Below the pieces are notes generated by a model. It was not told the origin of the DNA. It ran no database searches and worked only from the letters and a program-made list of their open reading frames with translations. DNA of 64,000 nucleotides from an uncultured Alphaproteobacteria bacterium (GTDB lineage Bacteria; Pseudomonadota; Alphaproteobacteria; RF32; CAG-239): contig CASZWJ010000003.1 of NCBI GenBank assembly GCA_949493535.1, forward strand, positions 1-64,000. The letters run 5' to 3'. Position 1 is the first letter of the stretch. Every line of letters starts with the position of its first letter. Positions 17,952 through 25,824 of the stretch are shown one piece after another. The position numbers and the translations under genes were made by a program.

Positions 17952-18602
17952 TCAGTTAATCCACGGCCGAACGCCCTCAATAATCTTGATGATAATTTCA
18001 TCCATATTGAGGGCCTGTTTTGGTTGTTGAATTTTTACTTCAGCTTCCAAAGAAGCTCCGGTATTTGCCAAAGCCAAAGCTTTCAAAATTCCGGCACAAA
18101 CCAACGCTTCGGAAACAGTTTCGGCATACAACCGGCGGACAGGTGCCGTTCCTTGCAGTTTTAAATAAATTTTATCCGCCAAATAGTCATTTCGAATATC
18201 AAGCCCCAAATAGCCAAGCCCTGAAATCTCTTTATATATCATTTTTACATCTTCGGAAATAAGACGCATAACATATTTCAAAGCAATGGTCAGCGCAACA
18301 TATGGTTTATAGGCTTCTGTTGCTTTTTTTGAATCCGCCACCTTAAAAACAGCGCATTCAATTTTATTTTCAACAAAACAAGATTCAAGAAACAAAGCCA
18401 AGGCAAACAAATTAATTGAAAAATCCTGATGATCTGCCTGAATAATTACAATCGGCGTTTTAGCATATTTTTCAATCAATTGCCGCGCCATAGTCTGATA
18501 AGCGGCCAAATCATATGCCAACGGAACTTTTATTGCAAATACCGGACGGGATTTATCTAAAAAAGTATCGCCGCCGTTTTCATCCAACACAATCTCAATC
18601 AT
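17952..18602 (-). CDS. Hypothetical 216-residue soluble protein
   Basis: No signal peptide or membrane segment. Hydrophobic, probably alpha/beta, with a stretch IVIIQADHQDFSINLFALALFLES. No catalytic motif or family is recognised. It is convergent with the ELM1-like gene. Confidence 0.5.
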   Translation of the reverse strand: MIEIVLDENGGDTFLDKSRPVFAIKVPLAYDLAAYQTMARQLIEKYAKTPIVIIQADHQDFSINLFALALFLESCFVENKIECAVFKVADSKKATEAYKPYVALTIALKYVMRLISEDVKMIYKEISGLGYLGLDIRNDYLADKIYLKLQGTAPVRRLYAETVSEALVCAGILKALALANTGASLEAEVKIQQPKQALNMDEIIIKIIEGVRPWIN

Positions 18603-18673
18603 CAGAAACTTATACCCTTACAAAACCAATTTTATATATAAAAGCAGAATATTCTTAATTATATATTTAACCA

Positions 18674-18706
18674 AATAAAAAAGGCTTTGAATTTCATTTC
18701 AAAGCC
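18674..18706 (-). terminator. Terminator of the LysR gene
   Basis: GGCTTTGAA (18683-18691) pairs with TTCAAAGCC (18698-18706), with a U-rich tail on the minus strand. Confidence 0.85.
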
Positions 18707-18713
18707 TTTTTTA

Positions 18714-19595
18714 TTATAATTTTTCAAGCATCTTCTTATAATAATCTAAAACCACGCGAACCTTGGGAATATCTTTAACCGTCCGGTGAGAAACAAGATA
18801 AATCGTTGCGTCAACATCACAAACAATATTATCCAGACAAACCATGCCATGTCCGCCGCGAATAAAGTTCATCGGCATTATTGCAACACCGGAACCGCTG
18901 ATGGCCAAATCATTAATAACAAACGTACTGTTGGAAAAACAAATGCCTTTTTTCGCCATTTGAATCATTTTCTTGCCTTCCGGCGTCTGCCACCACCCGC
19001 TGTTTTTGACTAACAAACGATGATTTTGCAATAAATCATATTTATCTTTCGGATAAGAGTGTTTAGCCAAATAATCAGATGAAGCAAAAAACCCGAAAGA
19101 AACTTTTCTGCTATATACCACAACCAAATCATCCCCGCGGGGAACACTATAGCACATGCAAATATCATATGCCATTTTAGTCATGTCAGGAACCGTATCA
19201 ACGGTATCAATATACAAGGTAATATCAGGATATTGTTCTAAAACTTCAGCCAAACAGACAAACATATTGCTTCTGGCGTCACGTTCATAGGCTATGCGCA
19301 CTTCGCCCCTGACGTCATCTTCCAGCGGAACAACAGCATAAGCCTGCTGCAAATTTTGTTTAATGATATCGGCAATCTCAACAACGGCTTCGCCTTTCTC
19401 CGTTAAAATGCATCCGCGTTCATAAGAAGAAACAAGCTTAACGCCCAATTCATGCTCCAGATTGTTAAGATATTTGTTTAAAGTTTCAACGGAAGTATTA
19501 AGAAATTTTGCGGCATTCCTTTTTCCTGCGCTTTTCTTAATGGCATGCAGCATCATAATGCCTTCCATGTTCATTAAATCTCTTTTGGTAAACAT
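18714..19595 (-). CDS. LysR-type transcriptional regulator
   Basis: A 293-residue regulator. Residues 10-70 form the winged helix-turn-helix (AAKFLNTSVETLNKYLNNLEHELGVKL). Residues 95-290 form the two-lobed LysR substrate-binding domain. No divergent target gene is adjacent, so the regulon and inducer are unknown. Residue choice in the recognition helix (NTSVETLNKYLN) departs from the common SQPALS pattern. Own terminator follows the stop. Confidence 0.85.
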   Translation of the reverse strand: MFTKRDLMNMEGIMMLHAIKKSAGKRNAAKFLNTSVETLNKYLNNLEHELGVKLVSSYERGCILTEKGEAVVEIADIIKQNLQQAYAVVPLEDDVRGEVRIAYERDARSNMFVCLAEVLEQYPDITLYIDTVDTVPDMTKMAYDICMCYSVPRGDDLVVVYSRKVSFGFFASSDYLAKHSYPKDKYDLLQNHRLLVKNSGWWQTPEGKKMIQMAKKGICFSNSTFVINDLAISGSGVAIMPMNFIRGGHGMVCLDNIVCDVDATIYLVSHRTVKDIPKVRVVLDYYKKMLEKL

Positions 19596-19693
19596 TTCAC
19601 CCTCGCATTAGAAATTTGCAATATATATATACATGTAATTACTTTTAATTGCAACATTTTTTTTATACAGATAATCGAAGATTAAATTTACCG

Positions 19694-20200
19694 TTAATTT
19701 TGATTAAAATAGATAACAGACTTCACATTTTTCTCATTCAAATCCATATTGTCAGGATAAAATAATGTTTTGCCGTAAAACTCTTCAAACCTTTTATCGC
19801 CCCCTACAATAAGAAAATTTTTATATTCATAATAATAAACTCTGGTTTTATGAAATGTATGTACATATGCAACATATTTACGCCCGTTTTTTTCAACAAC
19901 ATATTCGGGCATATAAGAAAAAATACCGATAACAAACAAAATAGAAACCAAAAACCATGAAAAAATGCCCCAAAGCACTATACCCAAAATTTTCCAAAAC
20001 TTCTGTCTCAATTTGAATACAAGCTGCCCAACCCCAACAATAAAACCTAAAGACATTGCCGGTATGAAGAGAAAATATGCCCATTGCCGAAACATCAGTC
20101 CCTGCCAAAATAAAAAAGCGCATATTAAAACAAATAAAAAAGCAAAAACAGATACGGAAACTAAAACATATTTTTGAAAATATTTAATCATTTTTTTCAT
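19694..20200 (-). CDS. Hypothetical membrane protein
   Basis: 168 residues with about three hydrophobic segments in the first 95 residues, then a soluble C-terminal part rich in Tyr and charged residues (KFRVYYYEYKNF-like). It probably sits in the inner membrane with a periplasmic or cytosolic tail. No family is recognised. It lies between the LysR gene and a tRNA-associated element. Confidence 0.5.
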   Translation of the reverse strand: MKKMIKYFQKYVLVSVSVFAFLFVLICAFLFWQGLMFRQWAYFLFIPAMSLGFIVGVGQLVFKLRQKFWKILGIVLWGIFSWFLVSILFVIGIFSYMPEYVVEKNGRKYVAYVHTFHKTRVYYYEYKNFLIVGGDKRFEEFYGKTLFYPDNMDLNEKNVKSVIYFNQN

Positions 20201-20290
20201 CCGTTCACATCCGCCGGCAAGTTTCTAATCATTTTCAGTTTGCAATAAAGCGGTTCTTCTCAAACAATCTCATCGCATAATTTAAAAACA

Positions 20291-20455
20291 AAAAACCACC
20301 CTAAGGCGGCCTTTTATTTTGTTGGTTGCGGAGTCTGGATTGTCTCGCTTAGCTCGTGCTGCGTCCTCATTCGCTTAAGCTCACCGGCATGCTTCCGCCC
20401 GCCTTTCGTCTTTGTGAACCTACTCTTTCGCAGGTCCAACTCTGGCCATGCAATT
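20291..20455 (-). repeat. tRNA-associated element B (behind tRNA-fMet) with end terminator
   Basis: Minus-strand order after the tRNA terminator: a hairpin ACCTGC/GTAGGT (20418-20435) carrying GTAGGTTCA of the tRNA's own T-arm; the core complementary to TCCGCCCGCCTTTCG (20394-20408), identical in element C; then an imperfect copy of the tRNA 3' end through CCA (20323-20345, including TGGTTGCGG); then a second terminator (20293-20315). Confidence 0.7.
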
Positions 20456-20462
20456 CAAAAAC

Positions 20463-20494
20463 AAAAAAACCAACCGCAAGGGCTGGTTTTTTAT
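20463..20494 (-). terminator. tRNA-fMet terminator
   Basis: AACCAGCC pairs with GGTTGGTT around CTTGC on the minus strand, followed by a U tract. Confidence 0.8.
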
Positions 20495-20497
20495 TTT

Positions 20498-20574
<77 letters not shown>

Positions 20575-20695
20575 ATAAAATGCTTTCATTTCTGAAAACA
20601 TGCGTATTGATACGCTTATTTACAGGCATTGTCAAGCAAAAATGTCTGATTTTTTTGCAAAACATACAAATTTATCAGCAAATCAGCTGCAATAA

Positions 20696-20764
20696 TCAAA
20701 AAAACAGCGAAATTGCTACTGCAAAAACAAAAACTGCCAAAATCAGCCAATGCCACCACCTCAT
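20696..20764 (-). CDS. 22-residue membrane microprotein
   Basis: ATG at 20764 preceded by AAGGAGGAAAAT, an excellent ribosome site. The peptide MRWWHWLILAVFVFAVAISL... is one hydrophobic helix with Trp residues at the membrane edge. It follows another tiny membrane ORF after 24 bases, suggesting a two-peptide operon below the structured RNA at 20898-21024. Function unknown; comparable sizes occur among stress-induced and cytochrome-associated small proteins. Confidence 0.5.
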   Translation of the reverse strand: MRWWHWLILAVFVFAVAISLFF

Positions 20765-20788
20765 ATTTTCCTCCTTGGTTCTGTGCTT

Positions 20789-20869
20789 CTAATTAAATAA
20801 CATAAGCGCAATAACAACCAAAACAAGCGCTATACCGAAAATTATTTTATGTTTTGTTTCTAATTCCAT
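20789..20869 (-). CDS. 26-residue membrane microprotein
   Basis: ATG at 20869 with GGGGA seven bases upstream. A short charged N-terminus (MELETKHK) is followed by one hydrophobic helix (IIFGIALVLVVIALMLF). The stop is 24 bases before the start of the second microprotein. The structured RNA copy 1 ends 29 bases upstream on this strand, so it may be part of the same transcript. Confidence 0.5.
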   Translation of the reverse strand: MELETKHKIIFGIALVLVVIALMLFN

Positions 20870-20897
20870 AAAATTTCCCCTTTTATATTGTTTCTCT

Positions 20898-21024
20898 AAA
20901 GAGTTTGGAGAATGAGACTGATAATAAGAATTTAGGAATTTTGCGAACGGAGTGTACAAAATGGTACATGACTGAGCAAAATATCCGACAATTCTGTATT
21001 AACAGACCATTATACAAACTCTTT
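20898..21024 (-). ncRNA. Structured RNA motif, copy 1 (3' of the tolA-linked gene)
   Basis: Four nested helices: P0 20898-20907 with 21015-21024 (10 bp); P1 20922-20932 with 20990-21001 (11 bp, one bulge); P2 20938-20944 with 20976-20982; P3 20953-20957 with 20964-20968 closing a six-base loop. The copy at 61554-61681 keeps the same layout with compensating base changes in P0, P1 and P2. It begins two bases after the TAG of the gene at 21027. Confidence 0.65.
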
Positions 21025-21026
21025 TC

Positions 21027-21527
21027 CTAGATGAAAGGACTATACCCCCACTGCAGCAAAGCCTGCCTCTGTCTGGGGCGGCATCCCCAATCGCCCCAAA
21101 TGCAATTCTTCTTTAATTGCGCCTGATGACGGCGGAACGCCCGCCACCGTTTCATTTGAATATCGTCAACTTCCGGCAGGCGTCTTCCCATATAATAACG
21201 GCAATACCATTGAAACCAGCCGCGCGGATCAGGGCCGATAATCCAGCCGCGCTTTTTCCATTCGGATAACGGCAAACGGGATTTAATTTGAAATAAATTC
21301 TTATTTACATCCGGACCTTGTTCTGAAATCATAGCCCCTTCAAACCAAGATGCAGGAAACTCATTAACGCAGTCATTGAGATAATGCCCTTCAAAAACGC
21401 CTAAACGCAGCATTTCCGGTGGCGTCAGCTCTGGTTGAAAATCCGGCGAAAAATTCTCTCCGACCGGCTCGCTCAATTCATAGGCATAGCCTTTCTGCAT
21501 TTTGTCATTCACATAAATTGTAACCAT
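21027..21527 (-). CDS. Conserved hypothetical protein downstream of tolA
   Basis: A 166-residue soluble protein rich in Trp, Arg and Tyr, with the striking block DPRGWFQWYCRYYMGRR and, later, a CRPRQRQALLQWGY tail. I recall such blocks from uncharacterised bacterial and fungal proteins but know no function. The start at 21527 is chosen because GGAGAACGG precedes that ATG; the longer frame has no ribosome site. It occupies the position where tolB normally follows tolA. The structured RNA follows its stop codon. Confidence 0.6.
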   Translation of the reverse strand: MVTIYVNDKMQKGYAYELSEPVGENFSPDFQPELTPPEMLRLGVFEGHYLNDCVNEFPASWFEGAMISEQGPDVNKNLFQIKSRLPLSEWKKRGWIIGPDPRGWFQWYCRYYMGRRLPEVDDIQMKRWRAFRRHQAQLKKNCIWGDWGCRPRQRQALLQWGYSPFI

Positions 21528-21584
21528 ATCCGTTCTCCTAAAAACTGATATAGTCAGCAATAACACGATAACAAGCCGATTAAA

Positions 21585-22526
21585 TTATTTTATGCTGGCA
21601 TCAAACGGATTAAACCGCAGCTTCATCGTCTTCCACAAATCGTACTTATCAAGATAACGATTGGCAAAAATTGAATACGGCGCGCAGACATAAACGGCTC
21701 GGCGGGCACTGTCGGCAACGGAACGGAAAGACCTGTCGCTGTTATAGCGTCCGGTATCCAGAATCTTCACATCGCGAACAGTACCGTCCTTGTTTAAGAA
21801 AACGCGGATTTCAATAATCATGTCTTTGATGCCCATTGCGCCGGGATCAAGATTCCAGCAGGCGCGCAATCGTCCGGCAATCGCATCAATTTCAGAAATT
21901 GAAAGCTCGCTGAAATATGATCCGCCGGTTCCGCCCTCAACGCCCATATTGGCAACATCTGTTCCTTCTTTAATCGTTGCAGTCGAGCTTGTGTTGCCCG
22001 TTTCTTTTTCCAAAGCGTCAACAGAAGCCAACAAACTCTTCAACGGATTAGCCAATTTAGGCTCATCTTTTGCTTTCGGCGGCTGTTTCTTCGGCTCCGG
22101 CTTTTTCGGCTGCGGTTTCGGAGCCGGTTTGGGCGTCACTTTTTTAACGGGAACTTTCGGCTTTTTCGGCTGCGGCGCAACTAAAAAGTCTTGTTTCGGC
22201 GGTTTCGGAGTTTCCTTGGTTTCTACTTTTTCTTCTTCCGCCTTGGTTTCTTTTTGTGTAGACTTCGGCTGTTCTTGCGGGGCTTCGTCTTTCGTATAAT
22301 TTTCTTCGATTTTGCGTTTGACTTTGCTGGCAGCCTTGTCTTCTTTGCCGAATTTCGCTTTTGGCGGCAAATTGGTCATCTCGGAAATTTTAATATCTTT
22401 TAAATCGACAATAATCGGCACCTGTTCTAACGTGGCGCGATTTGACCAAAACAAAGGCAAATCAATCACCAGCATTAAAAACACGGCCAGATGAAGCACC
22501 AAAGACTTTTTCAGAGCCTTATTCAT
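21585..22526 (-). CDS. tolA: TolA-like envelope-spanning protein
   Basis: 313 residues: N-terminal membrane anchor (about 7-27), a long Lys/Pro/Glu-rich linker (70-175) that can span the periplasm, and a C-terminal domain (about 215-313) with a TonB/TolA-like fold (IEIRVFLNKDGTVRDVKIL). TolA carries proton-motive energy from TolQR to the outer membrane and is needed for envelope constriction at division. The ATG at 22526 is four bases after the tolR stop. The linker is Pro-Lys rich rather than the Ala-Lys-rich helix of E. coli TolA. Confidence 0.85.
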   Translation of the reverse strand: MNKALKKSLVLHLAVFLMLVIDLPLFWSNRATLEQVPIIVDLKDIKISEMTNLPPKAKFGKEDKAASKVKRKIEENYTKDEAPQEQPKSTQKETKAEEEKVETKETPKPPKQDFLVAPQPKKPKVPVKKVTPKPAPKPQPKKPEPKKQPPKAKDEPKLANPLKSLLASVDALEKETGNTSSTATIKEGTDVANMGVEGGTGGSYFSELSISEIDAIAGRLRACWNLDPGAMGIKDMIIEIRVFLNKDGTVRDVKILDTGRYNSDRSFRSVADSARRAVYVCAPYSIFANRYLDKYDLWKTMKLRFNPFDASIK

Positions 22527-22530
22527 ATTT

Positions 22531-22971
22531 TCATTTTTTACGAGCTGCATAAGGCTTGGGTTCCGTTTTTAATCCGACTTTTTCAAAACCGGCTTCTTTC
22601 AAAATAGCCATCAACCCGATAACACGGCCGTATTCAGCGCCGGTATCTCCGGAAATCGTAACGCTCAGTTCGCTGTTTTCATTACGGATTGCTTTCAGCT
22701 TGTCAACAATCTTGTCAGCAGGAATCTCTGTCTCGCCGATATAATAGTAGCCTTCTTTATCCACGCTGATATTAACCGAAGTTTCTTTGCCTTCCATAGA
22801 CTTTCCGCCGACTTTGGGCAAATCCAGCGCAATGCCGGAAGTCATCAGCGGCGCGGCAACCATGAACACCACCAGCAAAACCATCATCACGTCCATAAGA
22901 TTGGTAATGTTGATTTCCGCATTGCGGCGGCTGGCTCTTTGCGAACGGCGGACTTGTTGAACTAAGGGCAT
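22531..22971 (-). CDS. tolR: TolR, ExbD-family proton channel subunit
   Basis: 146 residues. A single membrane helix (about 24-44) carries the essential Asp in NLMDVMMVLLVVFMV, which takes part in proton flow. A periplasmic domain of about 95 residues follows. Works with TolQ as the motor energising TolA. One base separates its start from the tolQ stop. Confidence 0.92.
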   Translation of the reverse strand: MPLVQQVRRSQRASRRNAEINITNLMDVMMVLLVVFMVAAPLMTSGIALDLPKVGGKSMEGKETSVNISVDKEGYYYIGETEIPADKIVDKLKAIRNENSELSVTISGDTGAEYGRVIGLMAILKEAGFEKVGLKTEPKPYAARKK

Positions 22972-22972
22972 G

Positions 22973-23719
22973 TTATTCTCCTGCCATTTCGGCTTTTATG
23001 GCTGTATCGTCAATTTCACGGGATAAAATGCTTGAAAATTCAGCCATGAAGTTTTCCAAACGCTTGGCATAGCGGTCAATATCGGAGGATATTTTATTAT
23101 AGGCAACCACAGCCGGAATAGCGGCAATCAAACCAAAGGCTGTTGTAAACAAGGCCTCTGCAATACCGGGAGCCATAGCAGACAAAGAGTTGCTCTGTGT
23201 TGCGGCAATTGCATTAAAACTGTTGATAATGCCCCAAACGGTACCAAACAAACCGACCAACGGCGCCACCGAACCGGTAGACGCCAGAAAACCCATGCGC
23301 GTATCCAGTTCGTCAAGTTCCTTGTCCATGGAAACCATCATTGCTTTTTCAATACGCTGTTGCAGGGAAACGCCGCGCAAACCGCGATCGGTTTTTGATT
23401 TGAGAATATTTGTGCGTTTCCATTCTTTCATGGCAGCCACAAACATTGCCGACATCGGATCTGCCGGACGGTTGCCGATAGAATCATACAAACGGTCAAG
23501 AGAACCGCCGGACCAGAATTTTTCTTCAAAACTGCGGGAGCGTTGCTTAACCTGGCGCAATGTGCCGATTTTTTCAATAATAATCGCCCAGCACCAAACA
23601 GAAGCGGCAATCAAACCCAGCATAACTACTTTTGTCACCGTATCTGAAGCCCAGACCAAATCCCACATGGACATTTGGGCTGCATTAGTCGTCACATCGC
23701 TTAAAGTCTCTGTTTCCAT
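22973..23719 (-). CDS. tolQ: TolQ, MotA/TolQ/ExbB proton channel subunit
   Basis: 248 residues with three membrane segments: about 30-50, and two after the family signature VAPLVGLFGTVWGIINSF (about 150-200). Forms the stator with TolR. The start at 23719 (METETLSD) follows an AAGAGA site; the longer frame reaches into AT-rich leader. Head of tolQRA; ybgC lies 1.6 kb upstream, separated by a leader RNA with two lipoprotein genes and a decayed NUDIX gene. Confidence 0.92.
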   Translation of the reverse strand: METETLSDVTTNAAQMSMWDLVWASDTVTKVVMLGLIAASVWCWAIIIEKIGTLRQVKQRSRSFEEKFWSGGSLDRLYDSIGNRPADPMSAMFVAAMKEWKRTNILKSKTDRGLRGVSLQQRIEKAMMVSMDKELDELDTRMGFLASTGSVAPLVGLFGTVWGIINSFNAIAATQSNSLSAMAPGIAEALFTTAFGLIAAIPAVVAYNKISSDIDRYAKRLENFMAEFSSILSREIDDTAIKAEMAGE

Positions 23720-23918
23720 TTTTATCTCTTTCTGTCTGCAAAAAAGTTCCATTCCGAAAAGTTAATCGGAATTTAGCACAAAATATTAAAGATTCAATTA
23801 ATTAAAAAGCGTTTTTAAGACATATCGACAACAAAATAAAGAAAATCATTCGTTTTTTATCCTTTACAAAATCATTGTTAACCTGTAACCTTTCATCGGA
23901 TATGCAATCGTATATCTA

Positions 23919-24096
23919 GGGCGTCAGAAACCCTTGTGAATGTAGTCGGAACATTACGACTTAAAATATTTATGTCGATTTCTGTCTTGGACGGATGTCG
24001 GCTAAATAAGGTTACGCGCTGAATAAGCCGAGCCATAACATTCAATGGTTTCTGAACATCCGCCCGCCTTGAAATTTTCAACGCGGGTTTTGTTTT
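23919..24096 (+). promoter_or_regulatory. Riboswitch-like leader RNA of the lipoprotein pair
   Basis: A multibranched fold is predicted by eye. TCAGAAACC (23924-23932) pairs with GGTTTCTGA (24047-24055), and GAATG (23938-23942) with CATTC (24039-24043). A long internal hairpin spans about 23968-24008, with TATTTA/TAAATA at its base. An intrinsic terminator CCCGC-TTGAA/TTCAA-GCGGG (24063-24087) with T-rich tail ends 24 bases before the lipoprotein start. GGGCG (23919-23923) can pair with CGCCC (24061-24065), which overlaps the terminator's 5' arm, so the two states exclude each other. Confidence 0.55.
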
Positions 24097-24119
24097 AACT
24101 ATCAAATAAGGATGTTCTG

Positions 24120-24467
24120 ATGAAGCATATGTTAATGACTTTAATCGCTATTTTATATTTAAGCGGTTGCACAACTCATCTGACAGATTTGTCAATGATA
24201 TCAAACAAAAATATCAACCTAAATAAAGTCGATATTGATAAACTCCCCCAAAAAAAGAATATCGAAGGAAAAGACTCAAAATTCGTATTTCTTTTTATTC
24301 CCTTCGGACAACCCACGCTTAAAGGAGCATTAAACGATGCTCTCGAAAAAGGAAACGGAGATTTAATGACTGATGCCTCGGTTTCCACAACAGGGTGGTG
24401 GTTTTTAGTCGGTGAAACCGGAATAAAAATCAAAGGTAATGTTGTCAATACCAAAGGGAGTAATTAA
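24120..24467 (+). CDS. Lipoprotein, paralogue 1
   Basis: 115 residues with a lipobox (LYLSGC, Cys17). The mature part contains FLFIPFGQPTLKGALNDALEKGNGDLMTDA and a Trp-Trp segment, shared with the next gene. Probably an outer-membrane or periplasm-facing lipoprotein of a small paralogous family; function unknown. It lies just downstream of the riboswitch-like leader. Confidence 0.65.
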   Translation: MKHMLMTLIAILYLSGCTTHLTDLSMISNKNINLNKVDIDKLPQKKNIEGKDSKFVFLFIPFGQPTLKGALNDALEKGNGDLMTDASVSTTGWWFLVGETGIKIKGNVVNTKGSN

Positions 24468-24469
24468 AA

Positions 24470-24820
24470 ATGAAAATCAAATTGTTATCCATCATCTCTT
24501 TAATGCTACTCTCAGCATGCACTATAAATCATGGTGATTTTACTGTTTTAAGTAACAAAATTGTATCGACTAAAAATTTTGATATGGGCTCTTCTCAACG
24601 AATCAAAGAAGTCAAAGGAGAAGATATGGCTCATATGATTATCTTATTCCCAACAGGAACACCAAGATTGGAAGCCGCATTGAATGATGCTTTTCAAAAA
24701 ACAGATACAGATGTTATGACCGATGTTACTGTTAAAACTTGGTTTTGGTGGATACCTTATCTTTATGGAAATATGGGATGGGAAGTATCTGGAGATGCAA
24801 TAAAAACCAGAAGTAATTAA
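24470..24820 (+). CDS. Lipoprotein, paralogue 2
   Basis: 116 residues, lipobox LLSAC (Cys16). Shares with its neighbour the pattern P-x-G-x-P-x-L-x-x-A-L-N-D-A followed by D-x-M-T-D and W-x-W-W, so the two arose by tandem duplication. The ATG is three bases after the first gene's stop. Ends at a strong terminator. Confidence 0.65.
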   Translation: MKIKLLSIISLMLLSACTINHGDFTVLSNKIVSTKNFDMGSSQRIKEVKGEDMAHMIILFPTGTPRLEAALNDAFQKTDTDVMTDVTVKTWFWWIPYLYGNMGWEVSGDAIKTRSN

Positions 24821-24823
24821 AAT

Positions 24824-24846
24824 AAAGGCGGGTTTATCCCGCCTTT
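24824..24846 (+). terminator. Terminator of the lipoprotein pair
   Basis: AAAGGCGGG (24824-24832) pairs with CCCGCCTTT (24838-24846), T-rich 3' flank. Symmetric enough to serve the opposite strand too. Confidence 0.88.
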
Positions 24847-24860
24847 ATTTTAATCAAATT

Positions 24861-25373
24861 TCAGAGAAATTTGCAAACCTCGGAAAATGCAAACAGAATA
24901 TTTGGAGAAGCCTCGCCTGAGGCAAACATCTGCCGCATCTGTTCAACATCAAACCACCCGGCATCAGAAACTTCATTCTTCCGCAAACTCAAATCCTGCA
25001 GCGGCACATCAACCTTTGCCAGCCACACGTCAACCAAACTGCCCCATTTGTCGCATTCAGGGCATTGCATAACCAAACGCATATCTTCCGGCCGCAAATT
25101 CAATCCGATTTCTTCACCTGTTTCCCTGATTGCGATGCTTACAAAGAAGTTTCCCCGCTCTCCGCCACACCGCCGCAAACAGACCATAAACCGGGATCAA
25201 CCTTTTTATCTGAATTTCTTTTTTTGCAACAGAAATTATTTTCGTGAATTAACAAGCCACACATGCACAGATAAAAAATGTTTCTTTTGCGCAAACAAAC
25301 GACCGCGAGACAACACTTCGCCCGTTTTGCGCCGTGACAAATCAATAACGTCAACAAGCTCGCTTTCAGATAT
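24861..25373 (-). pseudogene. Decayed NUDIX hydrolase gene
   Basis: Three frames must be joined to read one NUDIX protein. ESELVDVIDLSRRKTGEV up to VHVWLVNSRK ends at a TAA. KKRNSDKKVDPGLWSVCGG with the first half of the Nudix box (GGVAESGE) then ends at a second TAA near 25139. RETGEEIG, the second half, follows in the third frame with the C-terminus. The start also looks lost: ATA stands where ATG would overlap the ybgC stop (TAATA for TAATG). Originally an IDI/MutT-like hydrolase co-transcribed with ybgC. Sequencing error would have to explain three separate lesions. Confidence 0.75.
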
Positions 25374-25813
25374 TAAAGCGCCTCAACCTTTTCCAACAAA
25401 GTTTCGGGAATTCTCACCGGACGTTTTTTCAACAAACTGACATACGCCAATTTGATTTCAATTTTTGCCAACAGCTTTTCCCCACAATAGATTTCTTGTT
25501 TCATCTCGGCTCCGGCGCCTTTCATTTCCGACAGTTCGCAGGAAACGGAAAGCAAATCGTCCAAAACCGCAGGCGCCTTGTACTCAATATTCAGGCTGCG
25601 AACCATAAACCCGCAGCGGTCTTCAGACAAAGCATCCTGCTGATTGACGCCAAGCGCGCGGATAAACTCTGTTCTTGCACGTTCGGCATATTTGAGATAA
25701 TTGGCATAATAAACAACGCCGCCGGCATCGGTATCCTCATAATAAACCCTTGCCGGAAAAACAAAAGTTTTGCCGTAAAATATTCCTTGCGGCGCCTGCA
25801 CATCCATAGCCAT
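25373..25813 (-). CDS. ybgC: Tol-Pal associated acyl-CoA thioesterase YbgC
   Basis: 146-residue hotdog-fold thioesterase. The motif YYEDTDAGGVVYYANYLKYAERARTEF is the family signature, with the catalytic Asp and Tyr. It normally heads the tol-pal operon and is thought to act on acyl-CoA or acyl-ACP near the division site. The start at 25813 is favoured because GGAG stands six bases before that ATG; the ATG at 25819 abuts the ribosome site. Lies 11 bases below ruvB. Here it is cut off from tolQ by a pseudogene and a lipoprotein unit. Confidence 0.9.
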   Translation of the reverse strand: MAMDVQAPQGIFYGKTFVFPARVYYEDTDAGGVVYYANYLKYAERARTEFIRALGVNQQDALSEDRCGFMVRSLNIEYKAPAVLDDLLSVSCELSEMKGAGAEMKQEIYCGEKLLAKIEIKLAYVSLLKKRPVRIPETLLEKVEAL

Positions 25814-25824
25814 ACTCATCTCCT

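Noticed and set aside
20898..21024. A simple intrinsic terminator
   Set aside because: The structure is about 130 nt, has no U-run after a short GC stem, and covaries with a second copy.
21790..22299. Plus-strand ORF opposite tolA
   Set aside because: It is low-complexity Phe/Gly antisense to the TolA linker.
23919..24096. 6S RNA
   Set aside because: The region is multibranched rather than a long rod with a central bubble, and no conserved 6S bases were recognised.
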